Of a stretch of DNA of 64,000 nucleotides, positions 26,751 to 36,272 are shown piece after piece. The DNA lies in NCBI GenBank assembly GCA_002353825.1, contig DEKJ01000017.1, positions 76,287 through 140,286 of the forward strand. Reading direction: 5' to 3'. A program made the position numbers and the translations under genes. The notes beneath the pieces are model-generated. The model was not told the DNA's origin and made no database searches. It saw nothing but the letters and a program-made list of their open reading frames with translations. The DNA is from Prevotella sp. UBA2725 (lineage in GTDB: Bacteria; Bacteroidota; Bacteroidia; Bacteroidales; Bacteroidaceae). Position 1 is the first letter of the stretch. Each line of letters starts with the position of its first letter.

Positions 26751-28553
26751 CTAATCTATTATCCTCACTCCTCCCTTATCTGCCGAGCTGACGCTCTGCG
26801 CATAAGCACGGAGAGCCTTGCTGACGACGCGGTGACGCTTCAGCGGCTGCTGAGGACGAGCAGCGAGCTCCTCGTCGGAGAGCTTCACATTGATAGAACG
26901 GCTGGGGATATCGATAACGATGATATCACCATCCTTGATCTTACCGATGTTGCCACCAGCTGCTGCCTCCGGAGAGATATGACCGATACTCAGGCCACTG
27001 GTGCCACCTGAGAAACGGCCATCGGTGATGAGGGCACACTCCTTGCCGAGGTGACGGCTCTTGATATAAGAAGTAGGATAAAGCATCTCCTGCATGCCCG
27101 GGCCACCCTTAGGACCTTCGTGAGTGATGACGACACAGTCGCCACTGTTCACCTTGCCACCAAGGATGCCTTCACAAGCATCTTCCTGAGAGTCGAAGAC
27201 GACAGCGGGGCCTTCGAAATGCCAGAGCTCGGGAGCCACACCGGCGGTCTTCACCACGCAACCGTTCTGAGCGATGTTGCCGAAGAGCACTGCCAAGCCG
27301 CCATCCTTTGTGTAAGCATGCTGGAGGTCGCGGATACAACCATTCTCACGATCGGTGTCGAGACTCTCCCACTGCTCATTCTGGGAACCCATCTGAGTAG
27401 TGAAACGACGACCCGGAGCACTGTGATAGATACGGGAAGCCTCGGGATCAATCGTAGCACCCGTGATATCATATTTCTTCATCTCCTCATCGAGCGTCGT
27501 GCCATCGACACGCTTCACAGAGCCATCGATGAGACCGCCCTTGTTCAGTTCATTGAGGATGCCGAGGATACCACCGGCACGGTTGCACTCCTGCACACTG
27601 TATTTCTGTGTATTAGGAGCGAGCTTACAGATGCAAGGCACCTTACGGCTCAGTGCATCGATATCGCTCATCTTGAAGTCGACATTGCCTTCCTGAGCCA
27701 CGGCGAGAAGGTGGAGCACGGTGTTTGTAGAACCTCCCATTGCGATATCAAGAGTCATGGCATTGAGGAAAGCCTGACGGGTAGCGATGCTGCGGGGCAG
27801 TACGCTGTCGTCGCCATCCTCGTAATAAGCGAAGGCGTTCTTCACAATCTGATGAGCCGCATCCTTGAAGAGCTGGATACGGTTCTTATGCGAAGCAAGG
27901 ATCGTACCATTGCCGGGGAGGGCAAGGCCGATAGCCTCAGTAAGGGAGTTCATAGAGTTGGCGGTGAACATACCCGAGCAGCAACCACAGCCGGGGCATG
28001 CCGTGTTCTCAATCTTCGTGAGGTCTTCGTCGCTCACACTCTTGTCACCACCGGCAATCATAGCCGTGATAAGGTCAGCGTTCTCACCCTTCCAACGGCC
28101 GGCCTCCATAGGACCACCCGAGCAGAAGACGGTAGGGATATTGAGGCGCATGGCAGCCATGAGCATACCCGGCGTCACCTTATCACAATTGGAGATGCAG
28201 ATCATGGCATCAGCCTTGTGGGCGTTGACCATGTATTCTACTGAATCGGCAATAATATCACGAGAAGGAAGTGAATAAAGCATGCCATCGTGACCCATAG
28301 CGATACCGTCGTCGACAGCAATGGTATTGAACTCGGCGGCGTAGCAGCCCATAGACTCAATCTCTTTCTTTACAATCTGTCCAATCTCATGCAGATGTGT
28401 ATGTCCAGGGACGAACTGTGTGAAACTGTTTACTATTGCGATGATAGGCTTGCCCATCTGCTCATGCTTCATTCCTGCAGCCACCCAAAGAGCTCTTGCT
28501 CCAGCCATCAAACGGCCCTGAGTGCATACTGCGCTTCTCAATTGATGCTTCAT
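26751..28553 (-). CDS. ilvD: Dihydroxy-acid dehydratase
   Basis: This 600-residue Fe-S enzyme carries out the third common step of branched-chain amino-acid synthesis. Conserved Cys residues that hold the cluster are seen in ISNCDKVTPGMLMA and in CPGCGCCSGMFTANSMN. The C-terminal DGRFSGGTSGLSIGHISPEAA motif is complete. It is the first gene of the ilv cluster (ilvD-ilvB-ilvN-thioesterase-ilvC) and has its own promoter. I see no leader peptide ahead of it. Confidence 0.96.
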   Translation of the reverse strand: MKHQLRSAVCTQGRLMAGARALWVAAGMKHEQMGKPIIAIVNSFTQFVPGHTHLHEIGQIVKKEIESMGCYAAEFNTIAVDDGIAMGHDGMLYSLPSRDIIADSVEYMVNAHKADAMICISNCDKVTPGMLMAAMRLNIPTVFCSGGPMEAGRWKGENADLITAMIAGGDKSVSDEDLTKIENTACPGCGCCSGMFTANSMNSLTEAIGLALPGNGTILASHKNRIQLFKDAAHQIVKNAFAYYEDGDDSVLPRSIATRQAFLNAMTLDIAMGGSTNTVLHLLAVAQEGNVDFKMSDIDALSRKVPCICKLAPNTQKYSVQECNRAGGILGILNELNKGGLIDGSVKRVDGTTLDEEMKKYDITGATIDPEASRIYHSAPGRRFTTQMGSQNEQWESLDTDRENGCIRDLQHAYTKDGGLAVLFGNIAQNGCVVKTAGVAPELWHFEGPAVVFDSQEDACEGILGGKVNSGDCVVITHEGPKGGPGMQEMLYPTSYIKSRHLGKECALITDGRFSGGTSGLSIGHISPEAAAGGNIGKIKDGDIIVIDIPSRSINVKLSDEELAARPQQPLKRHRVVSKALRAYAQSVSSADKGGVRIID

Positions 28554-28580
28554 AATGCTTTATTATTACGATTTTGAATG

Positions 28581-28611
28581 CAAAGATACTAACTTTTATA
28601 CTATTTGCAAC
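28581..28611 (-). promoter_or_regulatory. Promoter of the ilv operon
   Basis: On the minus strand GTTG (28611-28608, three of four matches to TTTG), 19 bases, TATCTTTG (28588-28581). The 5' leader is only about 20 bases, leaving no room for an attenuator. Confidence 0.7.
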
Positions 28612-28666
28612 AATTTCAATGAATATATTTCCAAATTCTGCAATTTTATAAGCATAAAACAAAAAA

Positions 28667-28696
28667 TCCCACCAATCTATCAACAGACTAGTGGGA
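28667..28696 (-). terminator. Terminator downstream of folD
   Basis: On the minus strand TCCCAC (28696-28691) pairs with GTGGGA (28672-28667) across an 18-base loop that has a further TCT/AGA pairing. TTTTTTGTTTT follows. It lies about 43 bases beyond the folD stop. Confidence 0.7.
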
Positions 28697-28738
28697 CTTC
28701 GGAATAGCGATCTATTCTCTTATTGGTTGTATAATATC

Positions 28739-29623
28739 TTATTTATAATATTCGTGTTTAGCTGCAGCGAGTGTGTTTTTCATCAATGAACAGATGGTCA
28801 TGGGCCCTACTCCACCGGGTACAGGAGTGATGAAGGAACACTTGGGTGCTACCTCATCAAACTTCACGTCGCCGTTCAGTCTCCAGCCACGTTTCCGGGT
28901 GGCATCGGGTACACGCGTGGTACCTACATCAATAATGACAGCGCCCTCCTTCACCATATCAGCAGTGACGAAATTTGGCTGGCCGATAGCAGCAATGATA
29001 ATATCGGCCTCACGACACTCCTGCTTCAATGTCTTGGAATGGGAGTGGCAAACGGTCACCGTGGCATCACCATATTGTTTCTGCATCATGAGTTGAGCCA
29101 TCGGCTTACCTACAATATTGCTGCGGCCGAGAACGACACATTTTTTACCCGACGTCTCGATATGATAATGCTGCAAGAGCGTGAGGATACCGAGCGGTGT
29201 AGCAGAAATGAAGCAAGGCAGACCGATAGCCATACGGCCGACGTTGATTGGATGGAAGCCATCCACATCTTTCTTATAGTCGATAGCCATGATGATCTTC
29301 TGCTCATCGATATGCTTCGGGAGCGGGAGCTGGACGATGAAGCCATCAACATCAGCATCTTTATTGAGTCGGTCGACGCAAGCGAGGAGTTCTTCCTCCG
29401 TCACATCATCCTCGTAGCGGATAAGCGTTGACTTGAAGCCGCACTGCTCACAGGCGATGACCTTGTTCTTGACATACGTCTCCGAACCGCCATCGTGCCC
29501 CACGAGGACCGCAGCGAGATGCGGTTGCTTGCCGCCCGCTGCAATGATGTTCTTCACTTCTTCGGCTATTTGCTGCTTGATAGCAGCTGCGGTAGCCTTA
29601 CCGTCGATCAACTGATAACTCAT
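28739..29623 (-). CDS. folD: Methylenetetrahydrofolate dehydrogenase/cyclohydrolase
   Basis: This 294-residue bifunctional enzyme interconverts 5,10-methylene-, methenyl- and 10-formyl-tetrahydrofolate. The substrate site YVKNKVIACEQCGF, the GFHPINVGR motif, the cofactor loop VVLGRSNIVGKP and the C-terminal PVPGGVGPMTICSL are all present. It follows ffh by 49 bases, with a GC repeat between them, and is probably cotranscribed. Confidence 0.95.
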   Translation of the reverse strand: MSYQLIDGKATAAAIKQQIAEEVKNIIAAGGKQPHLAAVLVGHDGGSETYVKNKVIACEQCGFKSTLIRYEDDVTEEELLACVDRLNKDADVDGFIVQLPLPKHIDEQKIIMAIDYKKDVDGFHPINVGRMAIGLPCFISATPLGILTLLQHYHIETSGKKCVVLGRSNIVGKPMAQLMMQKQYGDATVTVCHSHSKTLKQECREADIIIAAIGQPNFVTADMVKEGAVIIDVGTTRVPDATRKRGWRLNGDVKFDEVAPKCSFITPVPGGVGPMTICSLMKNTLAAAKHEYYK

Positions 29624-29646
29624 ACTGTGTGTTTTATGTTGTGGTA

Positions 29647-29672
29647 GACGGCCACAGGGGCCGCGTCCTGCA
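29647..29672 (-). repeat. Post-stop GC hairpin, copy 2 (after ffh)
   Basis: In the minus direction TGCAGGACGCGGCC-CCTGT-GGCCGTC follows the ffh stop TAG without a gap and can fold into a stem with one bulged base. Confidence 0.75.
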
Positions 29673-31004
29673 CTATCGCTTCATCTGCGGCATATTACGC
29701 ATCATCTGACGCATGCCACTGCCTGTAACCATCTTCATCATCTTGCGTGTCTGATCAAACTGCTTGATGAGACGGTTCACTTCCTGAATGCTGGTACCCG
29801 AGCCTTTAGCGATACGCATCTTACGGCTCTGGTTGAGCACCTCAGGGTTCGTACGCTCCTTCGGCGTCATAGAGCGGATGATAGCCTCAATGCCATTGAA
29901 AGCACTGTTGTCGATATCCATATCCTTGATGGCTTTGCCCACACCCGGGATCATTGAAGCGAGATCCTTGATGTTACCCATCTTCTTGATCTGCTCAATC
30001 TGCTTGAGGAAGTCGTTGAAGTCGAACTTGTTCTTCTGAATCTTCTTCTGCAGGCGCTTAGCCTCTTCCTCATCAAACTGCTCCTGGGCGCGCTCCACGA
30101 GTGATACGACATCACCCATGCCGAGGATACGGTCAGCCATACGATCGGGATGGAACACGTCGATAGCTTCCATCTTCTCACCGGTTCCAATAAACTTGAT
30201 TGGCTTCGTGACCACGGTGCGGATAGAGAGGGCCGCACCACCACGGGTATCACCATCGAGCTTCGTGAGCACCACGCCATCGAAATCGAGGCGGTCATTG
30301 AACTCCTTGGCTGTATTAACAGCATCCTGACCGGTCATGGAGTCGACAACGAACAACGTCTCATCGGGATGGACATGTTCCTTGAGCGAAGAGATCTCGT
30401 TCATCATCTGCTCATCAACAGCCAAACGACCGGCGGTATCGATGATGACCACATCGTTGCCTTTGGCCTTAGCCTCGGCGATAGCGTGATCAGCGATCTC
30501 GTTGACGTTCTTGTTGTCGAGCTCACTGTATACAGGAACATTGATACTGTCACCCACGACCTTCAACTGATCGATAGCAGCAGGACGGTAGACATCGCAA
30601 GCCACGAGCAACGGGTTCTTATGCTGCTTGGTCTTGAGCATATTGGCGAGCTTACCACTGAAAGTGGTCTTACCCGAACCCTGTAGACCGGACATGAGGA
30701 TGATTGCCGGCTTGCCAGTGAGGTGAAGCTCTGCAGCCTCACCACCCATGAGACGAGCGAGCTCATCGTGAACAATCTTGACCATGAGCTGTCCAGGCTT
30801 GATGGCGGTGAGCACATTCATGCCTAATGCCTTTTCCTTGACAGTATCCGTAAACTGCTTTGCAACTTTATAGTTGACATCGGCATCGAGCAATGCGCGG
30901 CGCACGTCTTTCAGCGTGGCAGCGACATTGAGCTCCGTGATCTTCCCTTCACCCTTGAGTATCTTGAACGACCGTTCAAGTCTATCGGTTAAATTCTCAA
31001 ACAT
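29673..31004 (-). CDS. ffh: Signal recognition particle protein
   Basis: This 443-residue GTPase of the signal recognition particle binds signal peptides as they leave the ribosome and targets them to the membrane through FtsY. It has the N domain (1-90), the G domain with G1 GLQGSGKTT (106-114), DTAGR and TKLDGD, and a Met-rich M domain (about 300-443) for the signal peptide and SRP RNA. It is the first gene of a unit with folD. Confidence 0.96.
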   Translation of the reverse strand: MFENLTDRLERSFKILKGEGKITELNVAATLKDVRRALLDADVNYKVAKQFTDTVKEKALGMNVLTAIKPGQLMVKIVHDELARLMGGEAAELHLTGKPAIILMSGLQGSGKTTFSGKLANMLKTKQHKNPLLVACDVYRPAAIDQLKVVGDSINVPVYSELDNKNVNEIADHAIAEAKAKGNDVVIIDTAGRLAVDEQMMNEISSLKEHVHPDETLFVVDSMTGQDAVNTAKEFNDRLDFDGVVLTKLDGDTRGGAALSIRTVVTKPIKFIGTGEKMEAIDVFHPDRMADRILGMGDVVSLVERAQEQFDEEEAKRLQKKIQKNKFDFNDFLKQIEQIKKMGNIKDLASMIPGVGKAIKDMDIDNSAFNGIEAIIRSMTPKERTNPEVLNQSRKMRIAKGSGTSIQEVNRLIKQFDQTRKMMKMVTGSGMRQMMRNMPQMKR

Positions 31005-31055
31005 TATTTAATGCGTAATTTTTAGTGCGTAATTATCTAAGATGCTAATTTTCTG

Positions 31056-31063
31056 CAAAGTTA
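31056..31063 (-). promoter_or_regulatory. -7 element of the ffh promoter
   Basis: TAACTTTG on the minus strand, about 50 bases upstream of the ffh start. No TTTG lies at the -33 position. Two near-identical copies of TTACGCA(C/T)TAAA lie between it and the gene. Confidence 0.55.
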
Positions 31064-31104
31064 GCATTAAATTTGCGAATTGTGAAAGGAATACGGATTT
31101 TTCT

Positions 31105-31422
31105 TCAACACCCTTTGCCATCAATGCTGCACGATGCACCTTCCTCGGGCTCATCAGGCATGGGGACGAGGCCCACATCGGTGGAGTTTAGGGTCACGGT
31201 ACCATCTTCAAGCACATAGCAAGGAATACCGACGTCTCCAATGCGCTTTGCTTCATCGAAAGCAGGGTTCGTATCACGGAGACGCATGAAGCGCTTGAGG
31301 TTCAGGATATGAGCCCCAATGTCCACAATCTTGAACTTCTTCTTGAGCTCCTCGCTCTTCTCTATCTGTGCCTCCACATACTCGCAGTAGGGACACGTCT
31401 TCATTGCATAAAGTGTTATCAT
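31105..31422 (-). CDS. Glutaredoxin-like thiol-disulfide protein
   Basis: This 105-residue cytosolic protein has a thioredoxin-type fold start and the active-site CPYC motif (residues 10-13, MKTCPYCEYVEAQ). It also has the cis-Pro region VGIPCYVLEDG. The C-terminus carries two more Cys residues (ASCSIDGKGC). It is related to glutaredoxin-like proteins of Bacteroidales; the partner is unknown. Confidence 0.75.
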   Translation of the reverse strand: MITLYAMKTCPYCEYVEAQIEKSEELKKKFKIVDIGAHILNLKRFMRLRDTNPAFDEAKRIGDVGIPCYVLEDGTVTLNSTDVGLVPMPDEPEEGASCSIDGKGC

Positions 31423-31443
31423 AGCTATAATAGATTATATTAA

Positions 31444-31463
31444 CAGCGGCGTAAACGCCGCTG
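31444..31463 (-). terminator. Hairpin after the trp operon
   Basis: A perfect 8-base stem (CAGCGGCG/CGCCGCTG, loop of four) lies about 26 bases beyond the trpG stop and is followed in the minus direction by TTAATATAAT. It is weak as a terminator because the T-tract is interrupted. Confidence 0.5.
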
Positions 31464-31488
31464 CACAGAACTATACAAGTTGATAGCC

Positions 31489-32055
31489 TCACTCCTGACT
31501 AAGCCAATTCTGCATGATCTGATGCCCCAACGGCGTCAAGACGCTCTCGGGATGGAACTGGATGCCATGGATAGGATACTCTTTGTGGCGCAAGCCCATG
31601 ATGTTACCATCGGGGCTTACAGCCGTCACCTCAAGACAGTCGGGGAAGTCGTCCTTGCTCACCACCCAACTGTGGTAGCGTCCCACCTCGAAATGCTTTG
31701 GCAGACCTGCAAAGATAGGATCGTTGCCAAGCTGCTCACAGTCGGTTGCCACACCGTGGTAGACCTGCGAGAGGTTGACGAGCTTACCACCAAAGACCTC
31801 ACCGATGGCCTGATGACCGAGGCACACGCCGAGCATCGGCTTCTTCCCGGCATAGGTGCGGATGACATCCAACAGCAAGCCGGCCTCAGAAGGGATACCG
31901 GGACCAGGAGAGAGGATGATCTTGTCGTATTGCTCCAGCAACGGCAGTTCAAACTGGTCGTTGCGCACAACATCAACCTCGGCACCCAACTCTCTGACGA
32001 GGTGTGCGAGGTTGTATGTGAAAGAATCGTAGTTGTCGATAATTATGATTTTCAT
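31489..32055 (-). CDS. trpG: Anthranilate synthase glutamine amidotransferase subunit
   Basis: This 188-residue class I amidotransferase supplies ammonia to TrpE. The catalytic Cys lies in PMLGVCLGHQAIGE, and the His and Glu in the C-terminal IHGIQFHPESV. I choose the ATG at 32055 (MKIIIIDNYDSFTYN), the usual family start, rather than one 30 bases upstream. It is the last gene of the trp operon. Confidence 0.94.
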   Translation of the reverse strand: MKIIIIDNYDSFTYNLAHLVRELGAEVDVVRNDQFELPLLEQYDKIILSPGPGIPSEAGLLLDVIRTYAGKKPMLGVCLGHQAIGEVFGGKLVNLSQVYHGVATDCEQLGNDPIFAGLPKHFEVGRYHSWVVSKDDFPDCLEVTAVSPDGNIMGLRHKEYPIHGIQFHPESVLTPLGHQIMQNWLSQE

Positions 32056-32075
32056 CGTAGTATTTTTTCTGTTGA

Positions 32076-32105
32076 GGACGGCCACAAGGGCCGCCCCTAC
32101 ACTGC
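32076..32105 (-). repeat. Post-stop GC hairpin, copy 3 (after trpE)
   Basis: In the minus direction GCAGTGTAGGGGCGGCC-CTTGT-GGCCGTCC follows the trpE stop TAA directly. The 8-base stem includes one G-U pair. It separates trpE from trpG. Confidence 0.75.
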
Positions 32106-33539
32106 TTACAGTTGCTCCGCAACTTTGATTGCTTTTACCAATGCACCGAGCTTGTTGTTGCTCTCTTGCAGTTCATACTCATCGTTGCTCTTCGCCGTGA
32201 CGCCCGATCCAGCCTGGAACCACAGCTCACCATTGCGACTGATGAACGTACGGATGACGATAGCCTGGTTGAGGTCACCATTGAAACTGATGGAGCCGAT
32301 GCAACCACCGTAAGCGCCACGGTTGTGCGGTTCCATCTCGTTGATGAGCTGCAAGGCGCGTACCTTCGGAGCACCGCTCAGCGTACCGGCAGGGAACGTA
32401 TCGATGAACTCAAGGATATGGTCGGCACCCTCATTGAGTTCACCACTGACGCGGCTCACGAGGTGAATGACGTGACTATAGAACTGCATATCCTTATAGA
32501 AGTCGACCTTCACATTGTGACAGTTACGGCTCAGGTCATTGCGCGCGAGATCCACGAGCATGACGTGCTCCGCATTTTCCTTCGGATCATTGCGCAGGAA
32601 CTCTGCATTTCTGCGGTCCTGCTCAGCATCGCCTGTGCGCTTCGTCGTGCCTGCGATAGGATCGATGAACGCCTTGTTGCCCACAATGCGGTTGTGGGTC
32701 TCTGGAGACGAGCCAAAAATACGGTAACCACCGAAGTCGAAATAGAAAAGATACGGACTGGGGTTAATGGAGCGCAGTGCACGATAGAGCTGGAAGTCAT
32801 CACCCTCATATTTCTGAATGAAACGACGACTGATGACAATCTGGAATACATCGCCACGCATGCAATGGCTCACGCAACGCCGCACGTTAGCCTTGTGCTC
32901 CTCATCAGTGAGCGTCGAGGTGCTCTCACCCACAGCATGGAAACTGTAAGGCTTGCCCGCGGGCTTGTTGGCTGCCTTGAGCAAGAGCTGCAGGTCATCG
33001 TCAGCTTCATTTGTTGTAGCATTATCCGGAGTCAATGTCATGAAGTCGGTCATGTTGTTGAAATGATCGAAGACGATGAGATCCTTGTAAAGGATATAAT
33101 AGATGTCGGGTGCATCGTTGCGCTTCATCGTAACATCCTTCACGGGGATATTCTCAAAGTATCTCACAGCATTGGCAGAGGTAAAGCCGAAGACACCATA
33201 ATACTGACTCCCCTCGCCTTCCACATGGAAGGAGTCGAGGAAGTCGTTGATAGCCTTTGCCACAGTCTTCTTCGGTTTGTCACTGTTCTCCACGGGCACG
33301 GGGCGCTTCTCCGACGAACCATCAGGAAAAAGCATCGTGATCATGCCGTGACTCACCTGGATGCTTGCCATGGGGTGGATACCGATGAAGCTCTTGGCAT
33401 TATCATTGCCATGATAGTCAGAGCTCTCCATGAGCATCGACTGCGGATAAAGGTCACGCAGCCGCATGTAGAGACTCACCGGCGTGTAAAGGTCACCGAG
33501 CAAGCGCTTGGAACGGGTGTGATAATTAAAATTTGCCAT
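32106..33539 (-). CDS. trpE: Anthranilate synthase component I
   Basis: This 477-residue enzyme turns chorismate into anthranilate with ammonia from TrpG. The chorismate-binding domain carries GTTKRTGDAEQDRR, FSHVIHLVSRVSGEL-like and GAPKVRALQLINEMEPHNRGAYGG segments. An N-terminal regulatory part (about 1-160) has MESSDYHGND in place of the E. coli LLES-type Trp-binding motif. Its start overlaps the trpB stop by 14 bases. Confidence 0.95.
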   Translation of the reverse strand: MANFNYHTRSKRLLGDLYTPVSLYMRLRDLYPQSMLMESSDYHGNDNAKSFIGIHPMASIQVSHGMITMLFPDGSSEKRPVPVENSDKPKKTVAKAINDFLDSFHVEGEGSQYYGVFGFTSANAVRYFENIPVKDVTMKRNDAPDIYYILYKDLIVFDHFNNMTDFMTLTPDNATTNEADDDLQLLLKAANKPAGKPYSFHAVGESTSTLTDEEHKANVRRCVSHCMRGDVFQIVISRRFIQKYEGDDFQLYRALRSINPSPYLFYFDFGGYRIFGSSPETHNRIVGNKAFIDPIAGTTKRTGDAEQDRRNAEFLRNDPKENAEHVMLVDLARNDLSRNCHNVKVDFYKDMQFYSHVIHLVSRVSGELNEGADHILEFIDTFPAGTLSGAPKVRALQLINEMEPHNRGAYGGCIGSISFNGDLNQAIVIRTFISRNGELWFQAGSGVTAKSNDEYELQESNNKLGALVKAIKVAEQL

Positions 33540-34722
33540 ATTCGCCAGCCATATCTTTGTTCTTCAGATAAGTCTCAATATCCTTGTCGCCACGGCCAGA
33601 GACAGTGAGCACCACGACATCATCGGGCTTGAACTGTACCTTGCTCAGTGCAGCCACAGCGTGAGCACTCTCGATAGCAGGGATGATACCCTCCAAACGA
33701 GTCAGCTCATAGCCTGCGCGGATAGCCTCGTCATCATTGATAGCGAGCACCTTCTCGCGGCCTTTCTTAGCGAGATAAGCGTGCATCGGGCCGATGCCGG
33801 GGTAGTCAAGACCTGCGGAGATCGTGAAAGCCTCCTTGATCTGACCATCGTCGTCCTGCATCACGAGGGTGCGCGCACCATGAACGATACCTTCAGTACC
33901 ACAATGGATGGTAGCTGCCGTATAATCGGTGTCGACACCATGACCACCTGCCTCTGCTAAGACAATCTTCACGCGGTCGTCATCGATATAATGATAGATC
34001 GTGCCTGCTGCATTGCTGCCGCCACCAACACAAGCCACAAGATAGTCGGGATAATCACGACCGATCTTCTCTTTCAGCTGTTCCTTAATCTCTTTGGAGA
34101 TGATGCTCTGCAAGCGTGCCACGATGTCCGGATAAGGATGGGGACCCATCGTGGAGCCTACGATATAGAAAGTGTTCTCGGGATGGCAGCACCAATCGCG
34201 GATAGCTGCCGTACAAGCATCGCTGAGCGTCATGTTGCCTGTTGTCACAGGATGGACCTTGGCACCGAGCATACGCATGCGCTCCACATTGGTGTGCTGC
34301 CGCTCCACATCGGTCTTACCCATGAAGATCTCGCACTCCATATTGAACAGCGCACACACCGTAGCTGTTGCCACACCATGCTGGCCGGCACCCGTCTCTG
34401 CGATGATACGGGTCTTGCCCATCTTACGCGCCATGAGGATCTGACCCACAGTGTTGTTGATCTTATGGGCACCTGTGTGGTTGAGGTCCTCACGTTTGAG
34501 ATAGAGTTTGCAGCCGTATTTCTCACTCATACGACGGGCATAGTAGAGCGGTGAAGGACGACCGACATAATCCTTCAGCAAGGAGTAGTATTCATCCTGA
34601 AACTCCTTGGAGTCGAGGATCTGCTTGTATTGGTCCTGGAGGTTATGCACGACCTTATAAAGAATCTCGGGGATATAAGCCCCACCGTATTGTCCGAAAA
34701 ATCCGTTTTTATCTGGTTCCAT
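33526..34722 (-). CDS. trpB: Tryptophan synthase beta subunit
   Basis: This 398-residue PLP enzyme joins indole and serine. The cofactor Lys is K87 in LNHTGAHKINN. The phosphate loop VGGGSNAAG and the catalytic Glu region (LAEAGGHGVDT) are present. It pairs with TrpA, encoded 32 bases upstream. Confidence 0.96.
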   Translation of the reverse strand: MEPDKNGFFGQYGGAYIPEILYKVVHNLQDQYKQILDSKEFQDEYYSLLKDYVGRPSPLYYARRMSEKYGCKLYLKREDLNHTGAHKINNTVGQILMARKMGKTRIIAETGAGQHGVATATVCALFNMECEIFMGKTDVERQHTNVERMRMLGAKVHPVTTGNMTLSDACTAAIRDWCCHPENTFYIVGSTMGPHPYPDIVARLQSIISKEIKEQLKEKIGRDYPDYLVACVGGGSNAAGTIYHYIDDDRVKIVLAEAGGHGVDTDYTAATIHCGTEGIVHGARTLVMQDDDGQIKEAFTISAGLDYPGIGPMHAYLAKKGREKVLAINDDEAIRAGYELTRLEGIIPAIESAHAVAALSKVQFKPDDVVVLTVSGRGDKDIETYLKNKDMAGEYGKF

Positions 34723-34754
34723 TGTTGTTATTTTTTTTATTGGGCGATGTGTTG

Positions 34755-35531
34755 TTATTTGCTGAGGTCTTCCATGAGCTGGTCGAGTGCCTTGTCTGGG
34801 TCTCCCTTCTCTCTGAGCAGGGTGACGAACTTACTTCCGATGATAGCACCGGCTGCATTCTGCTGTGCACTCTCGAGTGTCTGCTTGTTGCTGATACCGA
34901 AGCCGATCATGCGCGGGTTGTGGAGGTTCATACTGTTGATATGATTGAAGTAAGCCACCTTCTTGGCATCAAACTCTTTCTGAGCACCCGTGACACTGGC
35001 TGAAGACACCATGTAGATGAAGCCATCGGTATTATCGTCGATGAAACGGATACGCTCATCGCTCGTCTCAGGCGTGATCATCATGATGACGCGGATATCA
35101 TATTTATCAGCGATGGGTTTGACGATCTGCTGATAGTCGGCAAACGGCAGGTCAGGGATGATCGCAGCAGACACGCCACTGTCGGCGAGATCGTGGAAGA
35201 ACTGCTCATAGCCGTAGTGCATCACGGGGTTCAGATAACCCATGAAGACCAGAGGAATATGTATCTCGTCCTTGATAGCCTTGAGCTGAGCGAGCAATAT
35301 CTTTGTCGTCATACCATTCTTCAGAGCGATGGTGCCAGCTGACTGGATGACGGGGCCATCGGCCAACGGGTCACTGAACGGCATACCCACTTCTACGAAA
35401 TCGATGCCGTGACGCTCCATGGCCTTAATGACATCGGCCGTGCCTTCGAGCGTGGGGCAGCCTGCACAGAAATACAGGCTCAGCAGTTTCTTGTCGCCCC
35501 TGTTGGCAAATACTTGATTGATTTTATTCAT
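34755..35531 (-). CDS. trpA: Tryptophan synthase alpha subunit
   Basis: This 258-residue TIM-barrel subunit cleaves indole-3-glycerol phosphate. The catalytic Glu and Asp lie in FVEVGMPFSDPLADGP, and a second acidic site in IIPDLPFADYQ. It lies between trpF and trpB. Confidence 0.95.
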   Translation of the reverse strand: MNKINQVFANRGDKKLLSLYFCAGCPTLEGTADVIKAMERHGIDFVEVGMPFSDPLADGPVIQSAGTIALKNGMTTKILLAQLKAIKDEIHIPLVFMGYLNPVMHYGYEQFFHDLADSGVSAAIIPDLPFADYQQIVKPIADKYDIRVIMMITPETSDERIRFIDDNTDGFIYMVSSASVTGAQKEFDAKKVAYFNHINSMNLHNPRMIGFGISNKQTLESAQQNAAGAIIGSKFVTLLREKGDPDKALDQLMEDLSK

Positions 35532-35560
35532 TACAATATAGCTTTTATGAATTTACATTA

Positions 35561-36262
35561 TTATTTTAACGCGTAGACGAACATCCTCAACTTCTCCACA
35601 TCCTTCATGGCGGGCTCCGTCTCGAAACGACTGTTGACATCCACACCGGCGAACATCGGGTGATGGAGATTTCTGATCTCCTCCGCATCCTCAGGACCGA
35701 TACCGCCACTGAGCAGGAACGGGGTCTTGCCCTGATAAGCGTCGAGCACCGACCAGTCGAAATGCTTGCCACTGCCTCCCTTCTCCGGTGTCTTATAATC
35801 GAAGAGGAAGAGGTCGGCGACACCTTCGTAAGCCTTCGTCTGTTCCAGGTCGGCGGCCGTAGAGATGCCGAAAGCCTTGATAAACTTGATATCCTTCACG
35901 ATGTCGGGCACGAGTGTGTGGCGGAGGTTCTCGATGACCACAGGCAGTTCCGAGCCGTGGAGCTGGATATAGTCGAGCGCATAGTTGTACACGTAGGCGA
36001 CGATGGTCTGAGGCATCTCATCCACAAAGACCCCTACCCGCTTGATGCGCTTCGGGAAGACGTAGTGGCGCGTGCCATCAGCGTTCACCGCATAATCGAG
36101 ACGCTCCGGACTATAGTCGGGAAGGATTCCGGCCTGCGAGCTGATCATCCTTACGAAGCGCTTGCTCTTCGGCCAGAAGTTGAAGCCCATCATGTCGATG
36201 TCGAGGCTTGCCACGTCGCGAATATTCTGGGCATCGCGCATGCCACACACTTTGATAATCAT
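35561..36262 (-). CDS. trpF: Phosphoribosylanthranilate isomerase
   Basis: This 233-residue TIM-barrel enzyme has the catalytic Cys in VCGMRDAQNI (residues 4-13) and the Asp region in LFLFDYKTPEKGGSGKHFDW. It carries out the Amadori rearrangement before TrpC. It starts 10 bases after the trpC stop. Confidence 0.94.
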   Translation of the reverse strand: MIIKVCGMRDAQNIRDVASLDIDMMGFNFWPKSKRFVRMISSQAGILPDYSPERLDYAVNADGTRHYVFPKRIKRVGVFVDEMPQTIVAYVYNYALDYIQLHGSELPVVIENLRHTLVPDIVKDIKFIKAFGISTAADLEQTKAYEGVADLFLFDYKTPEKGGSGKHFDWSVLDAYQGKTPFLLSGGIGPEDAEEIRNLHHPMFAGVDVNSRFETEPAMKDVEKLRMFVYALK

Positions 36263-36272
36263 ATTTGATCAA

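Noticed and set aside
32112..33608. Long open frame on the plus strand opposite trpE (498 codons)
   Set aside because: It lies wholly antisense to a clear trpE gene, has no recognisable domains and an odd His/Val-rich composition. Similar antisense frames opposite nuoL, nuoN, ilvD and the GH2 gene were dropped for the same reason.
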